DNA of 64,000 bases from Henriciella mobilis (GTDB lineage: Bacteria; Pseudomonadota; Alphaproteobacteria; Caulobacterales; Hyphomonadaceae), in assembly GCF_003576315.1 (NCBI RefSeq), contig NZ_QWFZ01000033.1, positions 248,001 through 312,000 of the forward strand. The letters run 5' to 3'. Both the position numbers and the translations under genes were made by a program. The notes under the pieces are model-generated. The model did not search any database. It worked only from the letters and a program-made list of their open reading frames with translations, and was not told the origin of the DNA. Positions 9,536-18,311 of this stretch are shown piece by piece. Every line of letters begins with the position of its first letter. Position 1 is the stretch's first letter.

Positions 9536-10183
9536 ATGAAACGCCTGAGCGCGCTATTTTGCGGGGTCGCCATCGCGGCCTGTACCACCGCCCCTGACAC
9601 CGAGCCGGTAACCGTCAGCGAACCGCCAGCCGAAACGTCGATTGAGCAGACCAAGTACAGCCTCGCCATCGGCACGGTGAACTCGCTCGTCGAGGCGGGC
9701 AATGAGCAGATCGCCATCGACCGCCTGACCCAGCTCCTGGGCGATCCGGGCCTCAGCGAAGAGCAGTTTGCCAAAGTCCTCTTCAAGCGGGCAGAGCTGC
9801 GCTATGGTGGCGGCAGCGACCTGGAAGGCGCCATCGCTGACCTCAAGGAAATCAAGATCGGTCACGCCAACAGTGCGGTCGCCGCCGACGCAGCATCGCT
9901 GCTCGAGACGGCCGAGGCCGAATATTCGACGCTGACCGACATGCTCGCCTCCGGCGAAGTTTCGCCGATGGAGCGTTTCGAGATCCTGTTCCGTCTTGGC
10001 GGCCACCAGGAAGCAGCAGACCTGATGCTGGCCGGCGCCCTGGAGCCGGAGAATGAATATCTCGTCGACATGTACCAGATCGGCTATCTCTGCGACGGTG
10101 ACGAACTCGCAGGGCCGGTCTTCAGCATGACAGAACCGGACGGCACGGCGCGTAACGTCCAGTTCTGCGAGCTTGGAAAATAG
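9536..10183 (+). CDS. TPR-like lipoprotein
   Basis: A 215-residue lipoprotein: signal peptide MKRLSALFCGVAIAAC with a lipobox Cys, so it should be anchored to a membrane on the periplasmic side. The mature part repeats the pattern of the upstream protein (AIDRLTQLLGDPGLSEEQFAKVLFKRAELRYGG in segments), i.e. short TPR-like helices with a final GYLCDGDE/FCELGK Cys pair that parallels GYICEDR/LHWCG in the neighbour. The start at 9536 is set by the signal peptide. The two genes look like a tandem duplication. Function unknown. Confidence 0.72.
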   Translation: MKRLSALFCGVAIAACTTAPDTEPVTVSEPPAETSIEQTKYSLAIGTVNSLVEAGNEQIAIDRLTQLLGDPGLSEEQFAKVLFKRAELRYGGGSDLEGAIADLKEIKIGHANSAVAADAASLLETAEAEYSTLTDMLASGEVSPMERFEILFRLGGHQEAADLMLAGALEPENEYLVDMYQIGYLCDGDELAGPVFSMTEPDGTARNVQFCELGK

Positions 10184-10222
10184 AAAGCCTGCTATCGCGG
10201 TGCGATGGCATGCCGATTGCTG

Positions 10223-10250
10223 CCCCTCCTGGATCTTTGTCCAGGAGGGG
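10223..10250 (+). promoter_or_regulatory. perfect stem-loop enclosing a Shine-Dalgarno sequence
   Basis: An 11-bp perfect inverted repeat: CCCCTCCTGGA at 10223-10233, a six-base loop, TCCAGGAGGGG at 10240-10250. The right arm contains AGGAGG, the only ribosome-binding site of the small gene starting at 10257. In the folded RNA this site would be completely paired. No T tract follows, so a simple terminator is less likely. Translation control of the downstream peptide is inferred. Confidence 0.6.
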
Positions 10251-10256
10251 CATTTC

Positions 10257-10388
10257 ATGAAGGACGTCCTCACAATCTTTTTCGCAGCGCTGGCCTGCCT
10301 CGGTGTCCTGCTGCTCTGGCCGCCAGCGGGTGATACCGTTGCGGGCGAAACCATCGCAGCACCCGCGAAGACCCTGTCGGCGCGCTAG
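10257..10388 (+). CDS. small single-pass membrane peptide (43 aa)
   Basis: A 43-residue open frame MKDVLTIFFAALACLGVLLL... with one hydrophobic segment and a short polar tail. The AGGAGG ribosome-binding site lies 8 bases before the ATG, unusually strong, but is buried in the stem at 10223-10250. I recognise no family. It sits alone between the TPR-like lipoprotein and the acyl-CoA ligase. A real gene is likely but not certain. Confidence 0.5.
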   Translation: MKDVLTIFFAALACLGVLLLWPPAGDTVAGETIAAPAKTLSAR

Positions 10389-10505
10389 GGCGTCCGGCAC
10401 GAACTGTTTATGTTGCGGGGCTTTGCGCGCGGCCGTGCCACACTTCCCTTCGCCTGTTTCTCGTGATTGATTGCAGAATAAACGATCAATCTGGAGGAAG
10501 ACAGA

Positions 10506-12251
10506 ATGGCAGCGGATTCAGGATCGGCCTGGCCGGCACTTTCGATTGAGGATGCCAACCGGAAGCTCGCCGAACCGGGCACGCCGCTCGCGGTCAGCGA
10601 AGGGGTCATCGACGGCATATCGATGAAGTATTATCCCGAGGCGCCGCCGACCATCCGTTTCCTGGCCGAGGCGTCGGCCCTGCATGGTGACCGCGATTTC
10701 CTCGTCTACGAGCATGAGCGCGCATCCTTCCTGGCCCACCTGAAGGCCGTGTCGCATCTTGCGCATGCCCTCAAGGACCAGTTCGGGATCGCCAAGGGTG
10801 ATCGCGTCGCGATCATCATGCGCAACTATCCGCAATGGTCGGTCGCCTTTTTTGCGGCCCTCTCCGTCGGCGCCATCGCCACGCCAATGAATTCCTGGTG
10901 GACCGGGGAAGAGCTGGAATACGGCCTGCAGAATTCCGGCGCCAAGCTCGCCATCGTCGACCCGCAGATCTATGAGCGCATTCGCGAGCATGTCGACCAG
11001 CTGCCGGAGCTGGACTCCATCATCATCGCCCGCGAAACCGAAGAAGAGCGCAATCATCCCGGCGTCTACAATCTCGAGGACATCATCGGCGAGACGAATG
11101 ATTGGGCGGGGCTTGAGCCGCGCAGCCTGCCGGATGTCGAGATCGCGCCGGACGACGACGCCACGCTGATGTACACTTCCGGGACGACCGGCAAGCCGAA
11201 AGGCGCGCTGGCGACGCATCGCGCGGTGATCTCGAACTTCCTGAACTCGATGACCTGCCAGGCGCGGATGTATCTGCGCCGCGGCGAGGCGCTGCCCGAA
11301 CCGGACCCGGATGTGCAGCGCGCGACACTGCTGTCGATCCCGTTCTTTCATGCGACCGGGGCGTTCGCCATCCTGATCCCGACCCTGCTTCGCGGTGACA
11401 AGATCATCTGCATGTACAAGTGGGACGCGGACAAGGCGCTGCCGATCATCGAAAAGGAAAAGGTCACCACGATTGGCGGCGTGCCGGCGATCGCCTGGCA
11501 GGTGCTCGAACACCCTGACCGGGACAAGTACGACCTCTCCTCGATCGAGGTCGTTTCCTATGGCGGGGCCCCGTCGGCGCCTGAGCTCGTCTCGACCATC
11601 AAGAAGCGCTTTCCTGAAGCGGCACCCGGCAATGGCTGGGGCATGACGGAAACCTGCGCGACGGTCACCCTCAACATCGGTGAGGACTATGTCCACCGGC
11701 CGGACAGCGCCGGGGCGCCGCCTCTTGCCGTTGACCTCAAGATTGTCGGCCCGGATGGCAAGACGCTGCCGCCCGGCGAAGTCGGTGAACTGTGGTGCAA
11801 GAGCCCGTCAAACTGCAAGTCCTACTGGAACCGGCCCGATGCCACCGCCGAGACCTTTCGTGACGGCTGGGTCGTGACCGGGGACCTTGCGCGTCTGGAT
11901 GACGAGGGTTTCCTCTACCTGGTGGACCGGGCCAAGGACATGCTGATCCGCGGCGGCGAGAACATCTACTCCATTGAGGTGGAAAGCGCGCTCTACGACC
12001 ATCCTGCCGTCATGGATGCGGCGGTGGTCGGCATTCCGCACAAGGTACTGGGCGAGGAAGTCGGCGCGATCGTGCAGCTGAAGCCCGGCAAGACGGTGAG
12101 CGAGGACGAGCTGCGCGCGCATGTCGCCAGCCAGCTCGCGGCCTTCAAGGTGCCGGTGGAGATCAAGTTCCAGAGCGAGCCGCTGCCGCGCAACGCCAAT
12201 GGCAAGATCCTGAAGCCCGAGCTGCGAAACCGGTTCAAGCCGCGCAACTGA
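10506..12251 (+). CDS. long-chain-fatty-acid--CoA ligase family protein
   Basis: A 581-residue class I adenylate-forming enzyme that activates a carboxylic acid with ATP and joins it to CoA. The P-loop-like AMP motif LMYTSGTTGKPKGAL lies near residue 220, GWGMTETCA marks the A5 motif, TGDLARLDDEGFLYLVDR is A7/A8 and the catalytic lysine lies in PRNANGKILK near the C-terminus. A GGAGGA site precedes the ATG. It is followed 11 bp later by a DUF938 methyltransferase. The exact acid is not predictable. Confidence 0.88.
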   Translation: MAADSGSAWPALSIEDANRKLAEPGTPLAVSEGVIDGISMKYYPEAPPTIRFLAEASALHGDRDFLVYEHERASFLAHLKAVSHLAHALKDQFGIAKGDRVAIIMRNYPQWSVAFFAALSVGAIATPMNSWWTGEELEYGLQNSGAKLAIVDPQIYERIREHVDQLPELDSIIIARETEEERNHPGVYNLEDIIGETNDWAGLEPRSLPDVEIAPDDDATLMYTSGTTGKPKGALATHRAVISNFLNSMTCQARMYLRRGEALPEPDPDVQRATLLSIPFFHATGAFAILIPTLLRGDKIICMYKWDADKALPIIEKEKVTTIGGVPAIAWQVLEHPDRDKYDLSSIEVVSYGGAPSAPELVSTIKKRFPEAAPGNGWGMTETCATVTLNIGEDYVHRPDSAGAPPLAVDLKIVGPDGKTLPPGEVGELWCKSPSNCKSYWNRPDATAETFRDGWVVTGDLARLDDEGFLYLVDRAKDMLIRGGENIYSIEVESALYDHPAVMDAAVVGIPHKVLGEEVGAIVQLKPGKTVSEDELRAHVASQLAAFKVPVEIKFQSEPLPRNANGKILKPELRNRFKPRN

Positions 12252-12262
12252 CGGGAGCTCAA

Positions 12263-12946
12263 ATGAGCAAGGACCGCGATGATATCGGCAGCGCCGGCAA
12301 GTCGGTGGCGCTGGAACAGCGTGACACCGGCGAGGACGGGCGGCGCTATTCGCCTTCGGTCGCGCGAAACCGCGAGCCGATTGCAGACGTTTTCGAGCGT
12401 GTTATGCCGCTGGATGGCAGGGTGCTGGAAATCGCGTCCGGCACGGGTGAGCATGGTGCCTGGATGACGGAACGGTTCGACGCGCTGCGCTGGATCTATT
12501 CCGATCTTGATGAGATGAGCGCCGACAGCCAGCGCGCCTGGGTGCAGCTGGCACCGTCCGGCGAGCGTCTGACCGGGCCGTATACGATTGATGCGTCTGC
12601 AGACGATTGGGGAGAGGCTGAGGCGCTCGCGCCGCTCGATGGAATGTTCTGCGCGAACATGATCCATATCGCGCCCTTTGAGGCGGCAGAAGGTCTTTTG
12701 CGCGGGGCCGGCCGGCTGCTTCGGCCCGGCGGAAAACTGTTCCTCTACGGACCGTTTGCTCGCAATGGCGCGATTGCCGAGTCAAATGCCCGCTTCAGCG
12801 AAGACCTGAAGTGCCGGGATCCGGCCTGGGGCGTTCGTGATCTCGACATCGACTTGATGCCACTGGCAAATGCGGCCGGGCTCGCGCTGGAGGCTGTCAT
12901 CGACATGCCGGCCAATAATTCCAGCGTGATCTTCCGCCGCGCCTGA
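12263..12946 (+). CDS. DUF938 SAM-dependent methyltransferase
   Basis: A 227-residue protein of the DUF938 family. Family signatures are RRYSPSVARNREPI near the N-terminus and the SAM-binding glycine loop VLEIASGTGEHGAWM around residue 55, followed by GMFCANMIHIAPFEA and a LFLYGPF segment. The substrate is unknown. It lies 11 bp downstream of the acyl-CoA ligase, suggesting co-transcription, and is convergent with the ZntB gene three bases away. Confidence 0.85.
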   Translation: MSKDRDDIGSAGKSVALEQRDTGEDGRRYSPSVARNREPIADVFERVMPLDGRVLEIASGTGEHGAWMTERFDALRWIYSDLDEMSADSQRAWVQLAPSGERLTGPYTIDASADDWGEAEALAPLDGMFCANMIHIAPFEAAEGLLRGAGRLLRPGGKLFLYGPFARNGAIAESNARFSEDLKCRDPAWGVRDLDIDLMPLANAAGLALEAVIDMPANNSSVIFRRA

Positions 12947-12949
12947 CGG

Positions 12950-13936
12950 CTACAGCCAGCGCATCTTTCGGAAGAGGAAGATGAGGCCGGTCGACAGGGT
13001 CAGCATGCCGATGCAGAGCAGGGTGAAGGCCAGCGGGCTGTTGACGCCCGGCATGCCGCCGACATTCACGCCGAACAGGCCGGTGACGAAGCCAAGCGGC
13101 AGGAAGACGGCCGATATGATCGACAGCACGAATAGGCGCTGGTTCATCCGTTCGGCGCGCTGTTCGATGATCTGTTCCTGCAGCACCGTGGAGCGGTCGC
13201 GGATCGTGTCGAGTTCCTCTCCGATCCGGGTGACCCGGTCTGCAACCTCGCGAAGCTGCATGATCTGGGCGCGCGTAAACAGGCCTTCGCCCTCGCGGAT
13301 CATCTGTGCCAGCGCGTCACGCTGCGGGATGATGTAGCGGCGAAGCGTCAGGACCTTTCGCCGGAAACTCGATAGCGCGCTCCGCGGCAGCTTGTCATCC
13401 GACGTCAGGAGCGTTTCCTCGAAATCGTCGGCCTTTTCGTCGAGTTCCGAGATGACCGGTTCGATCCGCTCGGTCAGGCCATTGGCGAGAAACGTGATGA
13501 TGGCACCCGTATTCTCCGTGACACTGCCTGCCATGATCCGTTCGCTGAGGTCCTGCGCCGCCTTTATGTGAAACGCGCGCAACGATACAACGACGTCGGA
13601 CGTCATCCAGATGCGGATGGCGATCATGTCTTCCGGGTCGGAGCCCTCATTGAGGTTTACGCCGCGCAAATTGATCAGCAGACCGCCCTCATGGGCAAGG
13701 CAGCGTGGCCGTGTATCCTCCTGCAGCAGTGCCTGATCGATGACCTGGTCGATGCCGCTATCTCGCGTCAGCCAGGTCTGCACCGCTGGCGATAGCCGGT
13801 TGAGATGCAGCCACCGGCGAACACCCGGCCGCGCGGCCGGGCCGCTGGCGACGTCTTCCCAGGAAAGGCGGCGCGCATGGCCGGATTCGTCGAATTCATA
13901 GCCGAAGATAAGCGTGCTTTCGCTGCTGGTATTCAT
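12950..13936 (-). CDS. zntB: CorA-family zinc transporter (ZntB-like)
   Basis: A 328-residue CorA/ZntB-type metal transporter of the inner membrane. The long N-terminal cytoplasmic funnel is followed by two C-terminal membrane helices, with the pore motif seen as FGVNVGGMPG (GxN) between them, and the RKMRWL cytoplasmic end. The start at 13936 (MNTSSES) overlaps the stop of the upstream lipoprotein gene by four bases (ATGA), indicating coupling. A longer in-frame start at 14059 is rejected because it would run through that gene. Zinc versus magnesium specificity is inferred only from overall ZntB likeness. Confidence 0.85.
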   Translation of the reverse strand: MNTSSESTLIFGYEFDESGHARRLSWEDVASGPAARPGVRRWLHLNRLSPAVQTWLTRDSGIDQVIDQALLQEDTRPRCLAHEGGLLINLRGVNLNEGSDPEDMIAIRIWMTSDVVVSLRAFHIKAAQDLSERIMAGSVTENTGAIITFLANGLTERIEPVISELDEKADDFEETLLTSDDKLPRSALSSFRRKVLTLRRYIIPQRDALAQMIREGEGLFTRAQIMQLREVADRVTRIGEELDTIRDRSTVLQEQIIEQRAERMNQRLFVLSIISAVFLPLGFVTGLFGVNVGGMPGVNSPLAFTLLCIGMLTLSTGLIFLFRKMRWL

Positions 13937-14364
13937 GAGGTTTGTTGCATTTCGAGGAACACACCGAAGGCCTCGATCCAGTCGATCACGTCTTCGCCAA
14001 CGCCTTCCCGGCGCAGGAAGCCTGTGAAGGCGGGCACGAATTCCTGCGGACGCCCGCATTGCGCGATGGCATCATTCAGTTCCGGCATCACGATCTCGTT
14101 GAAGTCGCGCACCAGGTCCTTGGAGTCGGCAGCAAGGCTGGCGATCCGGATGGCCGTGAGAACGGACGGATTCTCGATCCTGCCCGACACCTCGCGCAGA
14201 TCGCGAACCGTGCCGCGATGCGCGTCGGCAAACCGGTCGAGGACCCGGTCGGTCTTCCACTCGACCCATTCAGGCGTGCACGGCTCCGGTTGGGTGACGC
14301 ATGCTGCCGCCATCGAACACAAGGCAAGCACAAGGGCAATCGGTCGCATCGCAGGCGCGCGCAT
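13933..14364 (-). CDS. putative lipoprotein upstream of zntB
   Basis: A 143-residue protein with a lipoprotein signal peptide (PIALVLALCSMAAAC) and a mature helical domain containing RVLDRFADAHRG and DWIEAFGVFLEM. No family is recognised. The ATG could be 14364 or 14349; both keep the lipobox. Its stop overlaps the zntB start, so it is probably the first gene of a two-gene unit and may assist or sense the metal transporter; that is inference only. Confidence 0.65.
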   Translation of the reverse strand: MRAPAMRPIALVLALCSMAAACVTQPEPCTPEWVEWKTDRVLDRFADAHRGTVRDLREVSGRIENPSVLTAIRIASLAADSKDLVRDFNEIVMPELNDAIAQCGRPQEFVPAFTGFLRREGVGEDVIDWIEAFGVFLEMQQTS

Positions 14365-14409
14365 ATGGAATCCTTCCGGTTTCGCGGCCAGCTTAACCGG
14401 GCAGGCGGG

Positions 14410-15918
14410 TCAGGCGAAGCGGAAAGTGTTGACCTCGTCTGCGGTCTCTGCCGTGACAGCAGCGCCGACAGGCGAGCTGTCCTCGCGCAACCGCTCCAGG
14501 GCGTCCGGCGTGGCCTTCGCGATAAAACGCTTGCCGTCCCCCGTGCGCGCGAAGATGACGCCATGCTCGGCGCCTTTGCGGCCGTGAACCACGGTGAATG
14601 TCTCGATCGTGCCCGTGGTTGGCGCGCTTTCAAGCTCCACCTTTTCTGTCGCCTTCACGGATGCGGCGGTCGGCTTGTACGCATCAGGCCGGGCCGTCGA
14701 CCAGACGCCGGCGGCCTCCTTGGTCATCCAGCCGCCATTGGCAAGGACAAGGCCGAAGCTGCCGGGGTCGGCACGCAGCGCGTCCGCCATGCTGGCGAGG
14801 CCGTGCATGGAGTAATTGTTGCCCGGGCCGCCGAAGAAGGGGAGGCCACCCGTCAGCGTCAGCGGACGTTTATCGGTAAACGGATTGATATCGAGGACTT
14901 GTGTCGATGAAAAGACCGCACAAGGAAAGCAGGAGTACAGATCAAAGTACTTCATGGTGCTGGAGTCCTTGCCGGCCTGGTCCAGCGCCTTGCCGATGGC
15001 CTGTTCCATGGCCCAGGACCCGTCGAGCATGGGGCGCTCGGAAATGAAGCTGTCGCTCGCCTCGCCGCCGCCATGCAGGTGAACGCGCTTCTCCTGCGGC
15101 ACGCCGAGGGCATCGGCCTTGTCTTCCGACATGATCAGGATGGCGGCACCCTGGTTCACGGCATCCTGTGCGATATGCCATTTGAGATAAGGGTCGGCGA
15201 ATTCGTAATTCTCCGGCGACGGCGTCTTCAGGAAGTCGACGCTGCGCTCGACGGGGAATTGGGAGTAGGGGTTCTGCGCCGCCCGGGCCGTGAAAGGCTG
15301 GAACAGTTTCGCCATGGCTTCGCGCTGGCCTGACCGCGAGCGGCCCTCCCGGGCGGCGATGGCGTTCTCGAACATGGCGTAGAAGAAGGCCGGTGCGATG
15401 AGGCCGTGCTTGATTTCCGGCCGGCTCAGCATCTGGCCGCCAAGGCCGCGATCCTCATAGGCCAGGTCACTATCATCGGCCCAGTCAATCTCGACGCCGT
15501 TCTTGCGTGCGCCCTTCGAGGCGCGATTGGCTTCGGAGCCAGCAACGAGGGCGACGTCGAACTCCCCGGCATGGATGCGGTTTGCCATCTCATTGGCAAG
15601 CGCCTGGGGGCTCTGCCCGCCGACATCGGAATAGATCAGCTTGGATGGCGAAGCGCCGAGGTCGCGGGCCAGCGTGCCGGGCAGGTTGGTGTTGTGGCCA
15701 TGCGGGTGCGGGGCGCTGGGCACCGAATCCTCGAAGATCCGGACAAAGGTCAGTGCGTCGATTTCTCCGGCGTCGACGCCAGCATCCTTCAGGGCCGCCT
15801 TCGAGGCATCGCAAGCGAGGCTGAGCGGGGAAGGGGCGCCGTCCGCGCCGGACTTGCCGTCCCACTGGCTCATCGATTGTCCCACGCCCACCAGGACGGG
15901 CATCGCGCCTTTGGCCAT
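14410..15918 (-). CDS. acetyl-CoA acetyltransferase-like (thiolase-fold) protein
   Basis: A 502-residue SCP2-type thiolase-like protein with an extra C-terminal OB-like domain (ETFTVVHGRKGAEHGVIFAR onward). The thiolase core shows DVGGQSPQALANEMA where the nucleophilic Cys is normally found, YFDLYSCFPCAVF in place of HDCFS, and GGLPFFGGPGNNY in place of the GGxKxxGHP block. The nucleophilic cysteine is not evident in the first motif, so classical thiolase chemistry is doubtful; other thiolase-like relatives act in sterol or fatty acid metabolism or as partners. It neighbours CoA-transferase genes on the same strand. Confidence 0.78.
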   Translation of the reverse strand: MAKGAMPVLVGVGQSMSQWDGKSGADGAPSPLSLACDASKAALKDAGVDAGEIDALTFVRIFEDSVPSAPHPHGHNTNLPGTLARDLGASPSKLIYSDVGGQSPQALANEMANRIHAGEFDVALVAGSEANRASKGARKNGVEIDWADDSDLAYEDRGLGGQMLSRPEIKHGLIAPAFFYAMFENAIAAREGRSRSGQREAMAKLFQPFTARAAQNPYSQFPVERSVDFLKTPSPENYEFADPYLKWHIAQDAVNQGAAILIMSEDKADALGVPQEKRVHLHGGGEASDSFISERPMLDGSWAMEQAIGKALDQAGKDSSTMKYFDLYSCFPCAVFSSTQVLDINPFTDKRPLTLTGGLPFFGGPGNNYSMHGLASMADALRADPGSFGLVLANGGWMTKEAAGVWSTARPDAYKPTAASVKATEKVELESAPTTGTIETFTVVHGRKGAEHGVIFARTGDGKRFIAKATPDALERLREDSSPVGAAVTAETADEVNTFRFA

Positions 15919-16018
15919 ATCGTCTTACTCCCTGTCTGTTGTCAGGGTCCGTGATAGGGGCGGCAGGGCAGTGTTCAATCCATGACGCTGCGGGAATGGC
16001 TGCGAAGGCAGATGCCAA

Positions 16019-16351
16019 TCAGGCCTTCTTCACGAACTCGGTCTTCAGGCCCATCTGCCCGATGCCGTCAATCTTGCAGTCGATGTCGTGGTCGCCCTCG
16101 ACAAGGCGGATGTTCTTGACGCGCGTGCCGACCTTCACGACCGATGAGGAGCCCTTGATCTTGAGGTCCTTGATCACGGTGACCGTGTCGCCATCCTGCA
16201 GCGTGTTGCCATTGGCATCTCGCCAGACTTTTGCGGACTCGGCATCGGCGGCGGGCGACCATTCATGGGCGCATTCCGGGCAGATGAGCAGCGCGCCGTC
16301 TTCATAGACGAAGGCGGACGCGCATTTCGGACAGGGTGGAAGCGTGCTCAA
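16019..16351 (-). CDS. YjdM/PhnA-family zinc-ribbon protein
   Basis: A 110-residue protein with an N-terminal zinc ribbon (CPKCAS...CPECAHEW) and the family domain [23 protein letters not shown]. It is the YjdM (formerly PhnA) family; despite the old name it is not a proven phosphonate hydrolase and its role is unclear. The start is TTG at 16351: the residues STLPPCPKC match the usual family N-terminus and the codon overlaps the stop of scoB, implying coupled translation. Confidence 0.85.
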   Translation of the reverse strand: MSTLPPCPKCASAFVYEDGALLICPECAHEWSPAADAESAKVWRDANGNTLQDGDTVTVIKDLKIKGSSSVVKVGTRVKNIRLVEGDHDIDCKIDGIGQMGLKTEFVKKA

Positions 16352-16977
16352 TTGACGATCTTCGCGGCGGTCTTCTCGTAGATCTCGTCACGGGTGACGC
16401 CAGGCGCGATTTCCTTGATCTCGAGGCCGCCTTCGACGACGTCGAAGACGCCGAGGTCTGTGATGATCCGGTTGACGACGCCCTTGCCGGTCAGCGGCAG
16501 GGTGCATTCCTTGATCAGCTTCGGCTCGCCCGATTTCGACGTGTGGTCGGTGATCACCACGATGCGTTTGACGCCGGCGACGAGGTCCATCGCCCCGCCC
16601 ATACCCTTGACCAGCTTGCCGGGGATCATCCAGTTGGCGAGATCGCCATTTTCCGCCACTTCCATCGCGCCGAGGATCGCCATGTTGATCTTGCCGCCGC
16701 GGATCATCGCGAAGCTCATCGAGCTGTCGAAGAAGGCCGTGTGCGGAAGTTCCGTGATCGTCTGCTTGCCGGCATTGATGAGGTCGGCGTCTTCCTCGCC
16801 TTCATAGGGAAAGGGCCCCATGCCCAGCATGCCGTTTTCCGACTGCAGCGTCACCGAGACGCCATCCGGGATGTAGTTCGCCACCAGCGTCGGAATGCCG
16901 ATGCCGAGATTGACATACATCCCGTCTTCCAGCTCCTGCGCGGCGCGCTTGGCCATGTCGTCACGTGTCCAGGGCAT
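16348..16977 (-). CDS. scoB: 3-oxoacid CoA-transferase subunit B
   Basis: The beta subunit of succinyl-CoA:3-ketoacid CoA-transferase, 209 residues. The catalytic glutamate lies in the SENGMLGMG motif, and the typical [17 protein letters not shown]-terminal region and [12 protein letters not shown] are present. With ScoA it transfers CoA between acids such as succinate and acetoacetate. Unlike the usual scoAB order with abutting genes, a lipoprotein gene separates it from scoA; its ATG overlaps that gene's stop by one base. Confidence 0.93.
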   Translation of the reverse strand: MPWTRDDMAKRAAQELEDGMYVNLGIGIPTLVANYIPDGVSVTLQSENGMLGMGPFPYEGEEDADLINAGKQTITELPHTAFFDSSMSFAMIRGGKINMAILGAMEVAENGDLANWMIPGKLVKGMGGAMDLVAGVKRIVVITDHTSKSGEPKLIKECTLPLTGKGVVNRIITDLGVFDVVEGGLEIKEIAPGVTRDEIYEKTAAKIVN

Positions 16978-17492
16978 TATTCGTCTCCTGTGGAATTGTT
17001 CGTCCGAGCTGGTTTGGCAGCGTCGCGGGTGGGGATAGAGCGGTGCAAGGCGGCGCGATTGCGCTCCTGCTCGAGTTTCAGTGCCAGTGCCCGTCCGACC
17101 GATTCATCCGGGACGCGGTAAATATCCTGAACGACACAAAGCTCACCGCGAACCCGCAACCAGTCGCGGCGGCAAATGTCCTCAATGTGCGGTGTCACGC
17201 CTCTTTGCGCTTTTCGACAGGTGTCGGAAAACTCGACGAGGTAGCCATTGTCGCGCCCGGTCCGCTTTGCGTAGATGTAGCGACCGTCGAAAACGTCTTC
17301 GACAAGCGCGGTGGTAAAGGTCGTCTTTGGCGTCTGCAACATGCAGGAACGTTCAAGCCTCATCGCGGCTGGGTCCGCAAGAGCCATCGCTGCCGCGTAA
17401 GCTTCAGCGTCATGATCCGAGGCTGTTCCGGTCGAGTTCTGGCACGCACAAACCAGGAGTGCCGAAAGCCCGGAGAGCAGATGCTTAATCAT
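16977..17492 (-). CDS. putative lipoprotein inserted between scoA and scoB
   Basis: A 171-residue protein with a lipoprotein-type signal ([17 protein letters not shown]) and a Cys/Arg-rich mature domain ([51 protein letters not shown]). No family recognised; paired cysteines suggest disulfides in the periplasm. It lies between scoA (48 bp upstream) and scoB (one-base overlap), which normally adjoin, so it may be a late insertion in the operon or a local addition. Function unknown. Confidence 0.65.
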   Translation of the reverse strand: MIKHLLSGLSALLVCACQNSTGTASDHDAEAYAAAMALADPAAMRLERSCMLQTPKTTFTTALVEDVFDGRYIYAKRTGRDNGYLVEFSDTCRKAQRGVTPHIEDICRRDWLRVRGELCVVQDIYRVPDESVGRALALKLEQERNRAALHRSIPTRDAAKPARTNNSTGDE

Positions 17493-17540
17493 GTATATCC
17501 AAACCTCTGATTTCAGACCGGTAGGCTGGTTGGGACGGCG

Positions 17541-18245
17541 TCAGCCCTCTTCGCGCTTCCGGGTCGTGCGCTGCTCGATGCGCTTCTCGAACTCGCCCTG
17601 CACCAGCCGGTGCACAAAGACACCCGGCAGGTGGATATGGTTCGGGTCCAGTTCGCCCGGCTCGACGATCTCTTCGACTTCCATGACGCAGACCTTGCCG
17701 CACATGGCGGCGGGCTCATTGAAGTTGCGCGCCGTCTTGCGAAAGATGGCATTGCCTGTCGTGTCCGCCTTCCAGGCCTTCACGATGGCGAGGTCGGCGA
17801 AGATGCCCTCTTCGAGGATGTAATGCTCGCCGTTGAAGACCTTCACTTCCTTGCCTTCGCCGATCTGCGTGCCATAGCCGGTCTTGGTGTAGAAGCCGGC
17901 AATGCCGGCCCCGCCGGCGCGCATCCTTTCGGCCAGCGTGCCCTGCGGATTGAATTCCAGCTCCAGTTCCCCGCCGAGATACTGGCGCATGAACTCCTTG
18001 TTCTCGCCGACATAGGACGAGCCCATCTTCTTCACCTGCTTGCTTTCCAGCAGCACGCCAAGGCCGAAGCCGTCGACGCCGGCATTGTTGGAGTAGATGG
18101 TCAGATCCTTCGTGCCAGCCGCGCGGATAGCAGCGATGGAAAGCTCGGGGATGCCGCAGAGACCAAAGCCTCCGGCGGCGATTGTCATGCCGTCGAAGAG
18201 CACGCCATCGAGCGCGTCTGCGGCTGTCTTGTAGATCTTGCTCAT
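17541..18245 (-). CDS. scoA: 3-oxoacid CoA-transferase subunit A
   Basis: The alpha subunit of the ketoacid CoA-transferase, 234 residues. The family shows [16 protein letters not shown] at the CoA-binding N-terminal region, [15 protein letters not shown], and the [17 protein letters not shown] stretch. It works with ScoB encoded downstream on the same strand. The start has an ATG with the normal family N-terminus ([12 protein letters not shown]). Confidence 0.93.
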   Translation of the reverse strand: MSKIYKTAADALDGVLFDGMTIAAGGFGLCGIPELSIAAIRAAGTKDLTIYSNNAGVDGFGLGVLLESKQVKKMGSSYVGENKEFMRQYLGGELELEFNPQGTLAERMRAGGAGIAGFYTKTGYGTQIGEGKEVKVFNGEHYILEEGIFADLAIVKAWKADTTGNAIFRKTARNFNEPAAMCGKVCVMEVEEIVEPGELDPNHIHLPGVFVHRLVQGEFEKRIEQRTTRKREEG

Positions 18246-18311
18246 GGCCGCGATCCTTACGCATGGTCAGTTGCGGATGCAACCCTCAACGCTTGTTGAA
18301 ATTCGAGAACC

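Noticed and set aside
10223-10250. Terminator of the TPR-like lipoprotein gene
   Set aside because: A strong stem, but no T tract follows and it holds the next gene's ribosome-binding site, so control of that gene fits better; terminator function is not excluded.
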